Below are positions 53,541 to 61,788 of a stretch of DNA of 64,000 nt, one piece after another (the first letter of the stretch is position 1; every line of letters begins with the position of its first letter). This DNA comes from CAZQGO01 sp964593065 (lineage in GTDB: Bacteria; Oederibacteriota; JAAXVQ01). The notes under the pieces were generated by a model. The model saw only the letters and a program-made list of their open reading frames with translations. It was not told the origin of the DNA and did no database searches. A program made the position numbers and the translations under genes. The stretch lies in NCBI GenBank assembly GCA_964593065.1, contig CAZQGO010000012.1:24385-88384 (forward strand), given 5' to 3'.

Positions 53541-53981
53541 ATGGCCGGAAAAAAAAAGCACCGCAAGGCAGTGGATCAGCGCCGATATCCCCGCACGCCC
53601 CTCAAACTGCTGCTCAGCTATAAAAGCCTGCAGAAGGGACGCATCTCGAACGAAAACCAGGCCGTCACCGAGAACTTCGGCGCCGGCGGCCTGAGCCTGT
53701 TCGGTCCGGAAGGCCTGCAGCCCGGGCAGCTGGTGATGCTGACCCTTTACCTCCCGGGGCGCGGCAGCAAAGCCGCCAAGCATGCATCCGCGGACGGCCC
53801 GGCGCGGGAGGGGCAACCGGCGCATATCCTTTCCCGCGTGGCCTGGTGCGGCGGCAAGGGGAAGAAGCAGCACCAGCTGGGTCTGCAATTTTTGGACTTG
53901 AATCGGGAGCACCGCAAAGTGTTGAAGGCTTTCCTGGTGGAATACGGCCTCGACCACCCTAACTCCAATCTTTACATATAA
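53541..53981 (+). CDS. PilZ-type domain protein (1 of 3)
   Basis: 146 residues. RRYPRTPLKLLLSYK has the R-x3-R of c-di-GMP-binding PilZ domains; ENFGAGGLSLFG is the second motif, here N-x-G-x-G-G rather than the usual [D/N]-x-S-x-x-G. Then LVMLTLYLP, SRVAWC and QLGLQFLDLNREHRKVLKAFL. It shares the last ~40 residues with the proteins at 55390 and 55876. Likely a small c-di-GMP adaptor, if the substituted motif still binds. Confidence 0.8.
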   Translation: MAGKKKHRKAVDQRRYPRTPLKLLLSYKSLQKGRISNENQAVTENFGAGGLSLFGPEGLQPGQLVMLTLYLPGRGSKAAKHASADGPAREGQPAHILSRVAWCGGKGKKQHQLGLQFLDLNREHRKVLKAFLVEYGLDHPNSNLYI

Positions 53982-54071
53982 GAGCAGGATACCTGCAGCC
54001 AGGGTTCGCCGTCCCTGCGGGGCGGACACCGCGGTGCGGGTTGGCCGGAAGGGCCCGCGACCGAAAAATGG

Positions 54072-54100
54072 TTCACATTCTGTGCAAACCGTTTTAGAAT
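54072..54100 (+). promoter_or_regulatory. Promoter of the coiled-coil protein gene
   Basis: TTCACA (54072-54077), 17-base spacer, TAGAAT (54095-54100), about 75 bases before the ATG. Confidence 0.6.
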
Positions 54101-54181
54101 AGAACCCGTGACTGTGACCGGATTGGATTCGCTGGTTCGGGAATGCAGGCCAGCCTATTTCGAGGACGGGGTGAAGCGAAC

Positions 54182-55255
54182 ATGAAACGTTGTCTGCAGG
54201 CGTGTCTGATGATGCTGATGCTTGCCGGGGCCCAACCATTGCTGGCTGCCACGCAGCAGCCCGCGGGCAAAGAAGGCGCCACCCCGAAAATCGCGGAACA
54301 CGGGACCCTCACGGGACAAAAACCGGTTACGCCAACGGCTGCTTCCGCCCCGGCGGTCGGTTCGGGTCAAAACCAGCCAGCGGCCGCCGCCGGCAGCGTG
54401 CGCACCGAAGTTAAAACTCCGGCAGCGACACCGAGGCGCGCTTTGTCTCCGGAGAAAGCCCTGAAACAGAGGCATCGGGAACAAATCAGGCTATTCAAGC
54501 AAAATAAGAAACAGCGCTGGCAAGATTTCAATCGGGGGTACAGCGAGAGGAAGAAGAGCCTGCAAGAACGTGACCGGGTGGAATGGAAGAGGCTGCAGGC
54601 CAGCCAAAAATCCGAAAATGCCAGCCTGAAAGCCATGCTGAAAAGGGAACGGGTACGGAAGGCGGCGGCAGAGAAGGCCCGGCGCGACAAGGAACGAGCC
54701 AGGAAAGAGGCTGAAAAAAAACGAAAAAATAGAATCCGGGAGCAGGAAAAGGAACGGCAGCGCATGGAACGGGAGCGGAAGCAAGCCGCCCAAAAGAAGC
54801 TGAAGGAAATGGAGAAGCAACGCCGGGAACGTGAAAAGGCGAATTTGGTCAAAATCAAGGAGCAGAAGAAGCGGTTTCAGGAACGCGCGGAGGAACAAAA
54901 GGCCCGTGCGCGGAAAGCGGAACAGGAAATGCAGCGCCGGCGCGAGGCGGACGAGAAACAGCGTAAGCTGACCGCGCAGCAGGCGGTCGTGGAAAAAGAA
55001 CAACGCCTGGAGGCGGACCGCCAGGCCAGACGGGAGCGCCTGGCCGCCGAGAGCGGCATGACGGTGGAGGAAATTAAGCGGGCCGAACAGGAGCGGGACC
55101 TGGCCACGGATATCCGCAAGGCCAGGGGCTTGAAGGCCGCTTCCGAGGCCGAAAAGAAGGCCGCCGGGCTTGTGAAGCCGACTCCTTCCCCAGCCGTAAA
55201 AGGAAAGACGACCCAGCCGAAAAGCGGAAAAAAAGCCAAGTCCAAGCGCAAGTAG
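54182..55255 (+). CDS. Exported highly charged coiled-coil protein
   Basis: 357 residues. Signal peptide MKRCLQACLMMLMLAGAQPLLA|AT. A Gln/Ala/Pro-rich linker (25-90) precedes ~210 residues of unbroken Arg/Lys/Glu-rich helix (such as EKERQRMERERKQAAQKKLK), certainly a long coiled coil or single alpha-helix. No family can be assigned because such composition matches many proteins. Located between PilZ genes, with its own promoter. Confidence 0.7.
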   Translation: MKRCLQACLMMLMLAGAQPLLAATQQPAGKEGATPKIAEHGTLTGQKPVTPTAASAPAVGSGQNQPAAAAGSVRTEVKTPAATPRRALSPEKALKQRHREQIRLFKQNKKQRWQDFNRGYSERKKSLQERDRVEWKRLQASQKSENASLKAMLKRERVRKAAAEKARRDKERARKEAEKKRKNRIREQEKERQRMERERKQAAQKKLKEMEKQRREREKANLVKIKEQKKRFQERAEEQKARARKAEQEMQRRREADEKQRKLTAQQAVVEKEQRLEADRQARRERLAAESGMTVEEIKRAEQERDLATDIRKARGLKAASEAEKKAAGLVKPTPSPAVKGKTTQPKSGKKAKSKRK

Positions 55256-55314
55256 GGTTCCGAGACCGGCGCGACCGCTGCGGCTGCTTCAAGCTGCGGA
55301 TTTCCCCTTTTCAC

Positions 55315-55344
55315 TTGTCGGCACCCTTGCGCGGGGCGTAAAAT
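55315..55344 (+). promoter_or_regulatory. Promoter of the second PilZ gene
   Basis: TTGTCG (55315-55320), 18-base spacer, TAAAAT (55339-55344), with a leader of about 40 bases. Confidence 0.55.
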
Positions 55345-55389
55345 AGAGTTTCAATGGCAAACGGGACTTCCACCAGGGAGGATACAGGC

Positions 55390-55830
55390 ATGTATGCCAG
55401 GGTGTATAAAGGCAAAACCTACGCGGAACACCGCCGTTTCCCGCGCATGAAATTCAAGTTGTGGGTCCATTTCAAATGCCTGGAAAGGGGCGGTTCGTCA
55501 CTTTCGCTGGAGAGTCTCGCCGAGGACCTCGGCGCCGGCGGCATGGCGATGCGCAGCGATCACCAGCTGAAGGGCGGCCAGTTGTTGATGTTGACCCTGT
55601 TTCTGCCTCCCGAGGATAAGCGTGTGGACGGCGAAGAAATGTTGATCTATTCGGAAAAGGAATGCATGCCGGTCGACGTGTTGGCACGCGTGGCCTGGTG
55701 CGAACCGCGGGCGGAGGAATTCATGCTCGGCCTGCAATTCCTCGATTTGGACCAGGCGAACCGGACGAAACTCAAGGCATTCCTGGTGGATTACAATTTG
55801 GACCGGCCGGATTCCGCCTTGTATACCTGA
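55390..55830 (+). CDS. PilZ-type domain protein (2 of 3)
   Basis: 146 residues; GGGAGG precedes ATG 55390. HRRFPRMKFKLWVHFK (R-x3-K-like first motif, RFPRMK), AEDLGAGGMAMRSD (D-x-G-x-G-G), LLMLTLFLPP, LARVAWCEP and LGLQFLDLDQANRTKLKAFL. Closest to the protein at 53541 by eye, including the shared DxPxSxLY end. Followed by the third paralogue after 45 bp. Confidence 0.8.
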   Translation: MYARVYKGKTYAEHRRFPRMKFKLWVHFKCLERGGSSLSLESLAEDLGAGGMAMRSDHQLKGGQLLMLTLFLPPEDKRVDGEEMLIYSEKECMPVDVLARVAWCEPRAEEFMLGLQFLDLDQANRTKLKAFLVDYNLDRPDSALYT

Positions 55831-55875
55831 TTCCTTTCCGCCGGCGCTTTTCGGCCGCGAGGAGGATTGCCCGTC

Positions 55876-56313
55876 ATGGCAGAGACCACTTCGCGAAAAA
55901 CCGGATCCGAGCGCAGGCGTTATTCCCGCCGCAGACTGAAAATTTTCGTCCATTATGTGTTTTTCGAAAAGGGGAAGGTCTTTCGGGCCCTGGAGAGCCA
56001 GACCCTGGATATCGGCGCCGGCGGCGCCGCCATCCTCGGAGACCGGCCGCTCAAACGCGGGCAGAAATTGATGATCACGCTTTTTCTGCCGGCGCCGGCG
56101 AAGGGGCGGCGCGGCGAGAGCACGCTCGTTTCCCTGGGCGACCCTTGCCTGCAGGTGGCCATCCTGTCGCAGGTGGCCTGGTGCGGGCGCCGCGACGGCC
56201 GAGAATTCGTCGTCGGCATTGAATTCATGGAGCCCGCGCACACACACCGTAAGCGTCTCCTGGCATTTTGCGCTGATTTCGGACTGGATCAGCCCCCGCC
56301 GGGCAAAACATAA
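55876..56313 (+). CDS. PilZ-type domain protein (3 of 3)
   Basis: 145 residues; GGAGG precedes ATG. RRRYSRRRLKIFVHYVF holds the R-x3-R, TLDIGAGGAAILGD the second motif, then LMITLFLPAPA, LSQVAWCGRR and VVGIEFMEPAHTHRKRLLAF. Same architecture as the other two but lacks the shared C-terminal LYx end. Probably cotranscribed with the gene at 55390. Confidence 0.8.
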   Translation: MAETTSRKTGSERRRYSRRRLKIFVHYVFFEKGKVFRALESQTLDIGAGGAAILGDRPLKRGQKLMITLFLPAPAKGRRGESTLVSLGDPCLQVAILSQVAWCGRRDGREFVVGIEFMEPAHTHRKRLLAFCADFGLDQPPPGKT

Positions 56314-56432
56314 CAGACACGGCCTGGACATGCGGTCCCGTTTTCGCTGCAAACCCCGCGGCCCCGCTTGCCGGCACGGGTTCCCGGCTCCAAGGCGCGG
56401 TGGTTTGGTCCGCAGGCCCCCGGGGCGGACCG

Positions 56433-57485
56433 CTATTTTCCCGCCAAAAAGGTGACCACGTCGCCGTCCTGCACCGGGTATTCCTTCTTCTCCGCGCGCA
56501 GCCACCCCCGCCGCGAAGCTTCGGCGAAGGAACCGGCTTCAAGCAAGTGCTCGTAGGTGACGACCTCGGCCCGGATGAAATGGTGCATGAAATCCTTGTG
56601 GATGACCCCGGCGGCTTCTTGGGCCGGGCAATCGCGGGGGACGGTCCAGGCGCGGACCTCCTTTTCACCCGCCGTGAGAAAACTGACCAGCCCCGCGGTT
56701 GCATAAGCCTGGCGGATGAACGTCGCCCTTCCGTCCAGCGGCAGGGCGTATTCGGCGGTGAACAAAGTCCGTTCGTCGGCGGACAACTCCTGCAGATCCT
56801 TTTCCAGTTTGGCATAGACCCGCACCACGGCCCGGTTCTGGGTCCTGACACCCTGCTCGAACTCCTCCAGCCCGGGGGGGCCATGAGTCCCGAAAGCTTC
56901 GGAAAGATTGGCCACGATGAAGAAGGGCTTGGCGGTCAGAAAGCTGTAGGATCCCAAAGCCTTCTGCACCTGGGGTGGTAGCGGCAGCGAGGAGAGAGGT
57001 TGATTGGACTGCAGGGCGTCGGCGAACCGGGAGAACAGCTCCTCCTCGGGGAGGCCGCCTACGGAGCCCACGGATTTGGATTTCCGGAGGCGTTCCAGCT
57101 TGCCCTCGACCTGCTCCAGGTCGGAAAGCACCATCTCGGACAGACAGAAGTCCAAATCCTTCCGCATCTCCGCTCCGGTGCGACCCGGCGTGAAACCGTC
57201 CACCACCACGGCCAAGGCGTCCAACAGCCGCAGGTGGCTTAAGGCCTTGTTGTTGTTGGCCCGATCGCCCGGGACCAGGCGGTTGGTGTCGGTGAAGAAA
57301 ATCTTGGCGGGCGTGATTTTTTTCGGCGAAAAAATGCCGGCTAAAACCGCCAGACGGGGGTCCGGGACGTCCACGGCCGCCGTATGCGCCTGGTCCGGAG
57401 ACAGGAAGGAACCTTCCGTCTGACTCAGCAGCTCGAAAAGCGTGGTTTTTCCGCACCCGCCGCTGCCGGCCAAGCCGACCTGCAT
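56433..57485 (-). CDS. YchF/OLA1-like GTPase/ATPase with TGS domain
   Basis: 350 residues. P-loop GSGGCGKTTLFELL, then the DVPDPRL switch, a coiled helical hairpin (about 110-170), NxxE (FIVANLSEAFG) where NKxD sits in other GTPases, and a C-terminal TGS/DUF933 domain (AWTVPRDCPAQEAAGVIHKD ... VQDGDVVTFL). NxxE and the TGS end mark the YchF family, which usually prefers ATP and touches the ribosome. The P-loop differs from the usual GxPNxGKST, so this is a diverged clade. Divergent from glgP. Confidence 0.85.
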   Translation of the reverse strand: MQVGLAGSGGCGKTTLFELLSQTEGSFLSPDQAHTAAVDVPDPRLAVLAGIFSPKKITPAKIFFTDTNRLVPGDRANNNKALSHLRLLDALAVVVDGFTPGRTGAEMRKDLDFCLSEMVLSDLEQVEGKLERLRKSKSVGSVGGLPEEELFSRFADALQSNQPLSSLPLPPQVQKALGSYSFLTAKPFFIVANLSEAFGTHGPPGLEEFEQGVRTQNRAVVRVYAKLEKDLQELSADERTLFTAEYALPLDGRATFIRQAYATAGLVSFLTAGEKEVRAWTVPRDCPAQEAAGVIHKDFMHHFIRAEVVTYEHLLEAGSFAEASRRGWLRAEKKEYPVQDGDVVTFLAGK

Positions 57486-57530
57486 GTCTCACCTCCGAAA
57501 AGTGGCCAGCGCTCCCCGCGTGGGGACCCC

Positions 57531-57648
57531 GGCCTCATCCAGGCGATGAGGACGGGATCCGGGGGCGGTGAAGCCCCCGCTTGAAGGAAGAAGGAAAGCA
57601 GGACGCATCGATGTCCGCTTCAGGGGAATCTGCGGATCCCCTGAAGCG
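57531..57648 (+). repeat. Structured non-coding element, copy 2 (short form)
   Basis: Repeats the core of the element at 42043: hairpin CCTCATC-CAGGC-GATGAGG (57533-57551), hairpin GGGGGC-GGTGAA-GCCCCC (57561-57578), then a 32-base purine-rich strand differing at four positions, and a terminal hairpin (57616-57627 with 57637-57648). The first stem has C-G in place of G-C at its top, a compensatory change. The middle hairpins of copy 1 are missing. I see no promoter directly before it; it lies upstream of the glgP promoter. It accounts for much of the 340-bp gap between ychF and glgP. Confidence 0.7.
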
Positions 57649-57750
57649 CCCTGCGGAACCGGGGAGCGGGTCAAACGGAGCCATTGTAAAGTCTGCCACG
57701 AATGAAGTCAAAGGAATTAGCGGCTCCCGGTCCGACCGGAGCGAATGGGC

Positions 57751-57779
57751 TTGTCAAAGTCCCGGAACTTCCGTACAAT
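57751..57779 (+). promoter_or_regulatory. Promoter of glgP
   Basis: TTGTCA (57751-57756), 17-base spacer, TACAAT (57774-57779). The leader would be about 40 bases and would not include the repeat at 57531. Confidence 0.7.
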
Positions 57780-57825
57780 ACCTCCATTATTTCGCAGGTT
57801 CCATGCAGGCCCTCCGGGGGGAATC

Positions 57826-60384
57826 ATGAAATACATGAAGGTGTACAATGTCGTGCCCGCGCTGCCGGAAAAACTGCTGCCTCTGAAAGAACTGGCTTTC
57901 AATTTATGGTGGGGATGGAACGCGGACGCCTTCAATGTCTTCCGCCACATCAATCCGGATCTCTGGACCCAGACCGCCCACAATCCCCTCAAATTCTTAA
58001 GCCAGGTTTCCCAGGAACGGCTGCAGGAGCTCGCCCAGGACGAGGGGTTCATTTTCCATCTCGCCCGGGTCATGGATACCTTCTACAGTTACATGTCCAG
58101 GAAAACGTGGTTCCAGGGGCGGGGGTGCGACCCCCGCCAGTGCCTGGTGGCCTACTTTTCCGCCGAATTCGGCGTGAACGAATGCCTGCCGCTGTATGCG
58201 GGCGGCCTGGGCGTGCTGGCCGGCGATCACCTGAAATCCGCCAGCGACCTGGGCGTTCCGGTCGTCGGCGTCACACTGGCCTACCGCCAGGGGTATTTCC
58301 GCCAGTATTTGAACCAGGATGGCTGGCAGCAGGAACGCTACCTGGAAAACGATTTTTTCAACATGCCCATGGTTCTGGTGCGGGACGGAGCCAACGAGCC
58401 CCTGCAGATCCAGGTGGAGTTCCCGGGGCGGAATGTCTCCATCCAAATCTGGAAAATCCAGGTCGGACGCGTGCCGCTGTACCTCCTGGATACCAACCTG
58501 CCGCAAAACACCCCCGAGGACCGCGACATCACGGCCCAGCTGTACGTCGGCGATCCGGAGCGCCGTTTCCAACAGGAAATCATCCTGGGCGTCGGAGGGG
58601 TCCGCATGCTGGACAAGCTCGACCTGCTGCCCGCCGTCACCCACATGAACGAAGGGCATTCGGCCTTCCTGTCCATCGAGCGCATCCGCCAGCGCATGCA
58701 GAAGGACAAGCTGTCCTTCGCGGAGGCCCGCGAACTCGTGGCGGCCAGCAACCTTTTCACCAGCCACACCCCGGTCGCCGCCGGCAACGAGGTTTTTTCC
58801 TGCGACTTGGTGGAAAAATACCTTGCTCCCTATTACCGGAAGTTCGGGATCAGCGCCGCGGATTTTTATGCCCTGGGCCGTGTCGCCCCGGCGGACAGCC
58901 AGGAGGCCTTCAGCATGACGGTTTTGGCCCTGCGCACCTCCTTCCAGGCCAACGGCGTGGCCCGCCTGCACGGCCAGGTTTCCCGGCGGATGTGGCAGAA
59001 ACTCTGGCCCGAATTGCCGGAGGAGGAAGTCCCCATCACGCATATCACCAACGGCGTGCACGTCAACTCCTGGATCTCCATGGAGATGTCGGAGCTGTTC
59101 GACCGCTACCTGGGCCCCCGCTGGCTGGAGGAGCCGGGGGACCAGAAAATCTGGGCGCGGATCGCGGAGATCCCCGCCGCGGAGTTGTGGCGCACGCACG
59201 AACGCCGCCGGGAACGCATGGTCGGATACGTGCGGCGCCGCCTGCGCGCCCAGCTGTCCGAGCGGGGCTGCTCGCCCGAGGAAGTGGCCATGGCGGACCA
59301 GGTCTTGGATCCCGAAGCCCTGACCATCGGTTTCGCCCGCCGCTTCGCGACCTACAAGCGCGCCACGCTCCTGTTCCAGGATCTGGAGCGCCTGACCCGG
59401 CTGCTCACGGACAAGAACCGGCCCGTCCAGATCATCTTCGCGGGCAAGGCCCATCCCCACGACGACCCGGGCAAGAAAATGATCCAGGAGGTCGTGCGCG
59501 TCGCCCGCCGGCCGGACCTGCGCCGCCACATCGTCTTCCTGGAGGACCACGACCTCAATTGCGCCCATTACCTGGTGCAGGGCGTGGACGTATGGCTCAA
59601 CACCCCCCGGCGGCCCCTCGAGGCCTCGGGGACCTCCGGCATGAAAGCCGTCTTCAACGGCGTGCTCAACGTTTCCATCCTGGACGGCTGGTGGGACGAG
59701 GGCTACAACGGCGAGAACGGCTGGGCCATCGGGCGGGGGGAGGAATACGCGGATACCGAATACCAGAACCAGGTGGAAGTGGCGGCCTTGTACCAAATCC
59801 TGGAAAACGAGGTCGTCCGCCTGTTTTATCTCCGCGGCCCGGACGATGTCCCGGAGCACTGGGTGGCCCGCATGAAGAAGTCCATGACCAGCCTGGGCCC
59901 GGTGTTCAATACCAACCGCATGGTCACCGAATACGTGGATCGATTTTACCTGCCCATGGCCGAACGCCTCGAGAAACTGTCCGCGGACAACGCGGCCGCG
60001 ATCCGGAATCTGGCCAGCTGGAAATTGCGGGTGGCCAAGGCGTGGCCGGACGTGAAGATTGAATCCGTCGAGGTGGAAGCCCCGCCGGAGTTGACGGTGG
60101 GCTCGGAACTGCCGGTGCGCGCCGTGGTCCAGCTCGGCTCCCTGAAACCGGCGGACGTGCGGATCGAAGTGTATTACGGGCGGATCGACGGCAAGCAAAA
60201 CCTGTATGAGCCCCGGACCGTCAGCATGCAGGCGGAGGACGGGGCGCAGGGCGGACGCGTGGTGTTCCACGGAGCCATACCCTGCCGCACCACCGGCAAC
60301 CACGGCCTGACCGTGCGCGCTTTGCCCAATCATCCTGACTTGGTGCAGCGGTACGAAAGCAACCTGATCACCTGGGGAGTCTAG
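57826..60384 (+). CDS. glgP: Alpha-glucan phosphorylase (GT35)
   Basis: 852 residues; GGGGGGAAT precedes ATG. Releases glucose 1-phosphate from glycogen or maltodextrin. NLWWGWNADAFNVFRHINPD is the opening of the bacterial short/alpha-glucan phosphorylase group; AYFSAEFGVNECLPLYAGG, THMNEGHSAFLSIERI, THITNGVHVNSW, FARRFATYKRATLLF, and the PLP lysine in LEASGTSGMKAVFNGVLN are present. A C-terminal ~110-residue DUF3417-family beta domain follows. It yields phosphorylated sugar for the PPi-based glycolysis encoded at 12.6-15.8 kb. Confidence 0.95.
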   Translation: MKYMKVYNVVPALPEKLLPLKELAFNLWWGWNADAFNVFRHINPDLWTQTAHNPLKFLSQVSQERLQELAQDEGFIFHLARVMDTFYSYMSRKTWFQGRGCDPRQCLVAYFSAEFGVNECLPLYAGGLGVLAGDHLKSASDLGVPVVGVTLAYRQGYFRQYLNQDGWQQERYLENDFFNMPMVLVRDGANEPLQIQVEFPGRNVSIQIWKIQVGRVPLYLLDTNLPQNTPEDRDITAQLYVGDPERRFQQEIILGVGGVRMLDKLDLLPAVTHMNEGHSAFLSIERIRQRMQKDKLSFAEARELVAASNLFTSHTPVAAGNEVFSCDLVEKYLAPYYRKFGISAADFYALGRVAPADSQEAFSMTVLALRTSFQANGVARLHGQVSRRMWQKLWPELPEEEVPITHITNGVHVNSWISMEMSELFDRYLGPRWLEEPGDQKIWARIAEIPAAELWRTHERRRERMVGYVRRRLRAQLSERGCSPEEVAMADQVLDPEALTIGFARRFATYKRATLLFQDLERLTRLLTDKNRPVQIIFAGKAHPHDDPGKKMIQEVVRVARRPDLRRHIVFLEDHDLNCAHYLVQGVDVWLNTPRRPLEASGTSGMKAVFNGVLNVSILDGWWDEGYNGENGWAIGRGEEYADTEYQNQVEVAALYQILENEVVRLFYLRGPDDVPEHWVARMKKSMTSLGPVFNTNRMVTEYVDRFYLPMAERLEKLSADNAAAIRNLASWKLRVAKAWPDVKIESVEVEAPPELTVGSELPVRAVVQLGSLKPADVRIEVYYGRIDGKQNLYEPRTVSMQAEDGAQGGRVVFHGAIPCRTTGNHGLTVRALPNHPDLVQRYESNLITWGV

Positions 60385-60434
60385 CGGTCCGCGGCCCGGG
60401 GCCGCGGGCAGGGAACCCCAGCAAGGAGGGAAAA

Positions 60435-60866
60435 ATGGAAAACGTGTTCGTGTGTTCGGTCTGCGGTCATATCGAGTTCGGCCGGGCGCCGGAGACCTGC
60501 CCGGTCTGCGACGCTCCCAGGGAAAAATTCAGCCTGGACAATGCCGCCATTCATCCGGCCGAAAGGGAAGGCAAGGAAAAACACGTGCCGGTCATCCTGG
60601 TGACGGAACAATGCGGCTTCATTCCCAACGCCTGCCGCGACGTGCACGTGAAAGTCGGCTCGGTCCCGCACCCCATGGAAGAAAAACATTGGATCCAGTG
60701 GATCGACGTCTACCTGGACCGGGTTTTCGCGGCCCGGTATCAAATGGCGCCGCAAGCCCTGCAAGCCGCCGTGAGCCTGCATGTGAAAACCGGGCAGCAC
60801 GGCGCGCTCACGGCCGTAGAACACTGCAACGTCCACGGCACCTGGATGGCGGAAAGCGCGCTCTAA
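60435..60866 (+). CDS. Superoxide reductase with rubredoxin-like N-terminus
   Basis: 143 residues; AAGGAGGG precedes ATG. Two domains: a rubredoxin-like zinc/iron knuckle (C7-x2-C10 ... C22-x2-C25) and a neelaredoxin-type SOR barrel. The catalytic iron set is complete: H50, H79, H85, C131 and H134, with Glu48 and Lys49 before H50, matching the E-K-H of characterised SORs. It reduces superoxide to peroxide without making oxygen, typical of anaerobes. The rubredoxin-like part could be the electron donor. Placed after glgP. Confidence 0.92.
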   Translation: MENVFVCSVCGHIEFGRAPETCPVCDAPREKFSLDNAAIHPAEREGKEKHVPVILVTEQCGFIPNACRDVHVKVGSVPHPMEEKHWIQWIDVYLDRVFAARYQMAPQALQAAVSLHVKTGQHGALTAVEHCNVHGTWMAESAL

Positions 60867-60923
60867 GGCCGCCGCAGAACGGCGGTGCACCGGCTGCCGT
60901 AGTCTCCACACCCGCGGCCCGGG

Positions 60924-61649
60924 TTAGGGGCGCTGGGGGATCAACTTTTCCCAGTGGCGCAGGACCTTGAGAAGAATCCGCTGCTCGCGTTCGGTCATGA
61001 GGCGCTGTTCGAACAGGAGCTTGACCCGGCGCATGAACTCGGGCAGGCGGCTGCGGGGTTGGTATTGGCTGGCCAGCAGCAGCTTTTCCAGAAGGTCATA
61101 GATGCGCTGCTTGTGCAGGTGCGTGGCCAGCAGCGCCGTTCCGGCCTCCGGGGCGGCGCCCAGCGCAGCTTGCCGCCACTCGTACAGGTACAGCAGGACC
61201 GCATGGCTTAAGTTCAGGCTTCCGGATTTGGCGGTCGGAATGCTGCTGGTCAGGTCGCACAGAAAAAGCTCGGCATTGGTCAGGCCGGCCTGCTCCGCCC
61301 CGAAGACCAACGCGCCCAATCCGCCTGGCGGCAGACCCGTCAAGCGGGCCGCGGCCGCGGCCGGATGCGCGGACTCCAGTTTCACTCTTCGCGCCCGGCG
61401 GGTCGTGGCCACGGTCAAAACGCAATCCGCCGCCGCGCTGCGCAGGTCGGGAAAAGTCACAGCGGCGGTCAGGATGTCCCGGCCGTCACAGGCCGAACGC
61501 GCGGCGGCCACGGCATCGAAGGGCCGCGGATTGACCAGGCGCAGGTCGCGGGCGCCGAAATTGGCCATGGCGCGGGCCACGGCTCCGATATTTTCGCCTA
61601 GCTGGGGCCGGATCAAGATCACGGCCGGCGGCTGGTTCTTGGAAGACAT
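60924..61649 (-). CDS. tRNA 2'-O-methyltransferase TrmJ-like (SPOUT)
   Basis: 241 residues from ATG 61649; longer frames upstream are not conserved. SPOUT methyltransferase: VILIRPQLGENIGAVARAMANFG, LRLVNPRPF, ALVFGAEQAGLTNAEL and IPTAKSGSLNLSHAVLLYLYE (the trefoil knot) match TrmJ, which methylates ribose of C32/U32 in the tRNA anticodon loop. The C-terminal ~80 residues are the helical tail typical of TrmJ. Divergent from the ldh gene. Confidence 0.9.
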   Translation of the reverse strand: MSSKNQPPAVILIRPQLGENIGAVARAMANFGARDLRLVNPRPFDAVAAARSACDGRDILTAAVTFPDLRSAAADCVLTVATTRRARRVKLESAHPAAAAARLTGLPPGGLGALVFGAEQAGLTNAELFLCDLTSSIPTAKSGSLNLSHAVLLYLYEWRQAALGAAPEAGTALLATHLHKQRIYDLLEKLLLASQYQPRSRLPEFMRRVKLLFEQRLMTEREQRILLKVLRHWEKLIPQRP

Positions 61650-61788
61650 GGGCGGTGCGCATCCTTCCGATCCCGGGCGGCGGGCCCGGAAGATTGACGC
61701 CATTGTACACGAACTCGGCGGCGGAGGAAACCCCGCAATGGCGGGGTGCTGCGCGGCGGAGCCGGATCCTCTCCGGGGGGTGAACAGC

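Noticed and set aside
42065..57674. Short minus-strand frames over the two element copies that share the string MRPAFL-PS-GGFTAP
   Set aside because: The similarity comes from the repeated hairpin DNA itself; there is no ribosome site and the paired change in the first stem fits RNA structure, not protein. I treat the element as non-coding.
57702..60333. Long alternative frames on both strands (786 and 778 codons) over glgP
   Set aside because: glgP in its own frame has all the catalytic motifs including the PLP lysine; the others are Arg/Gly/Pro-rich without motifs or ribosome sites.
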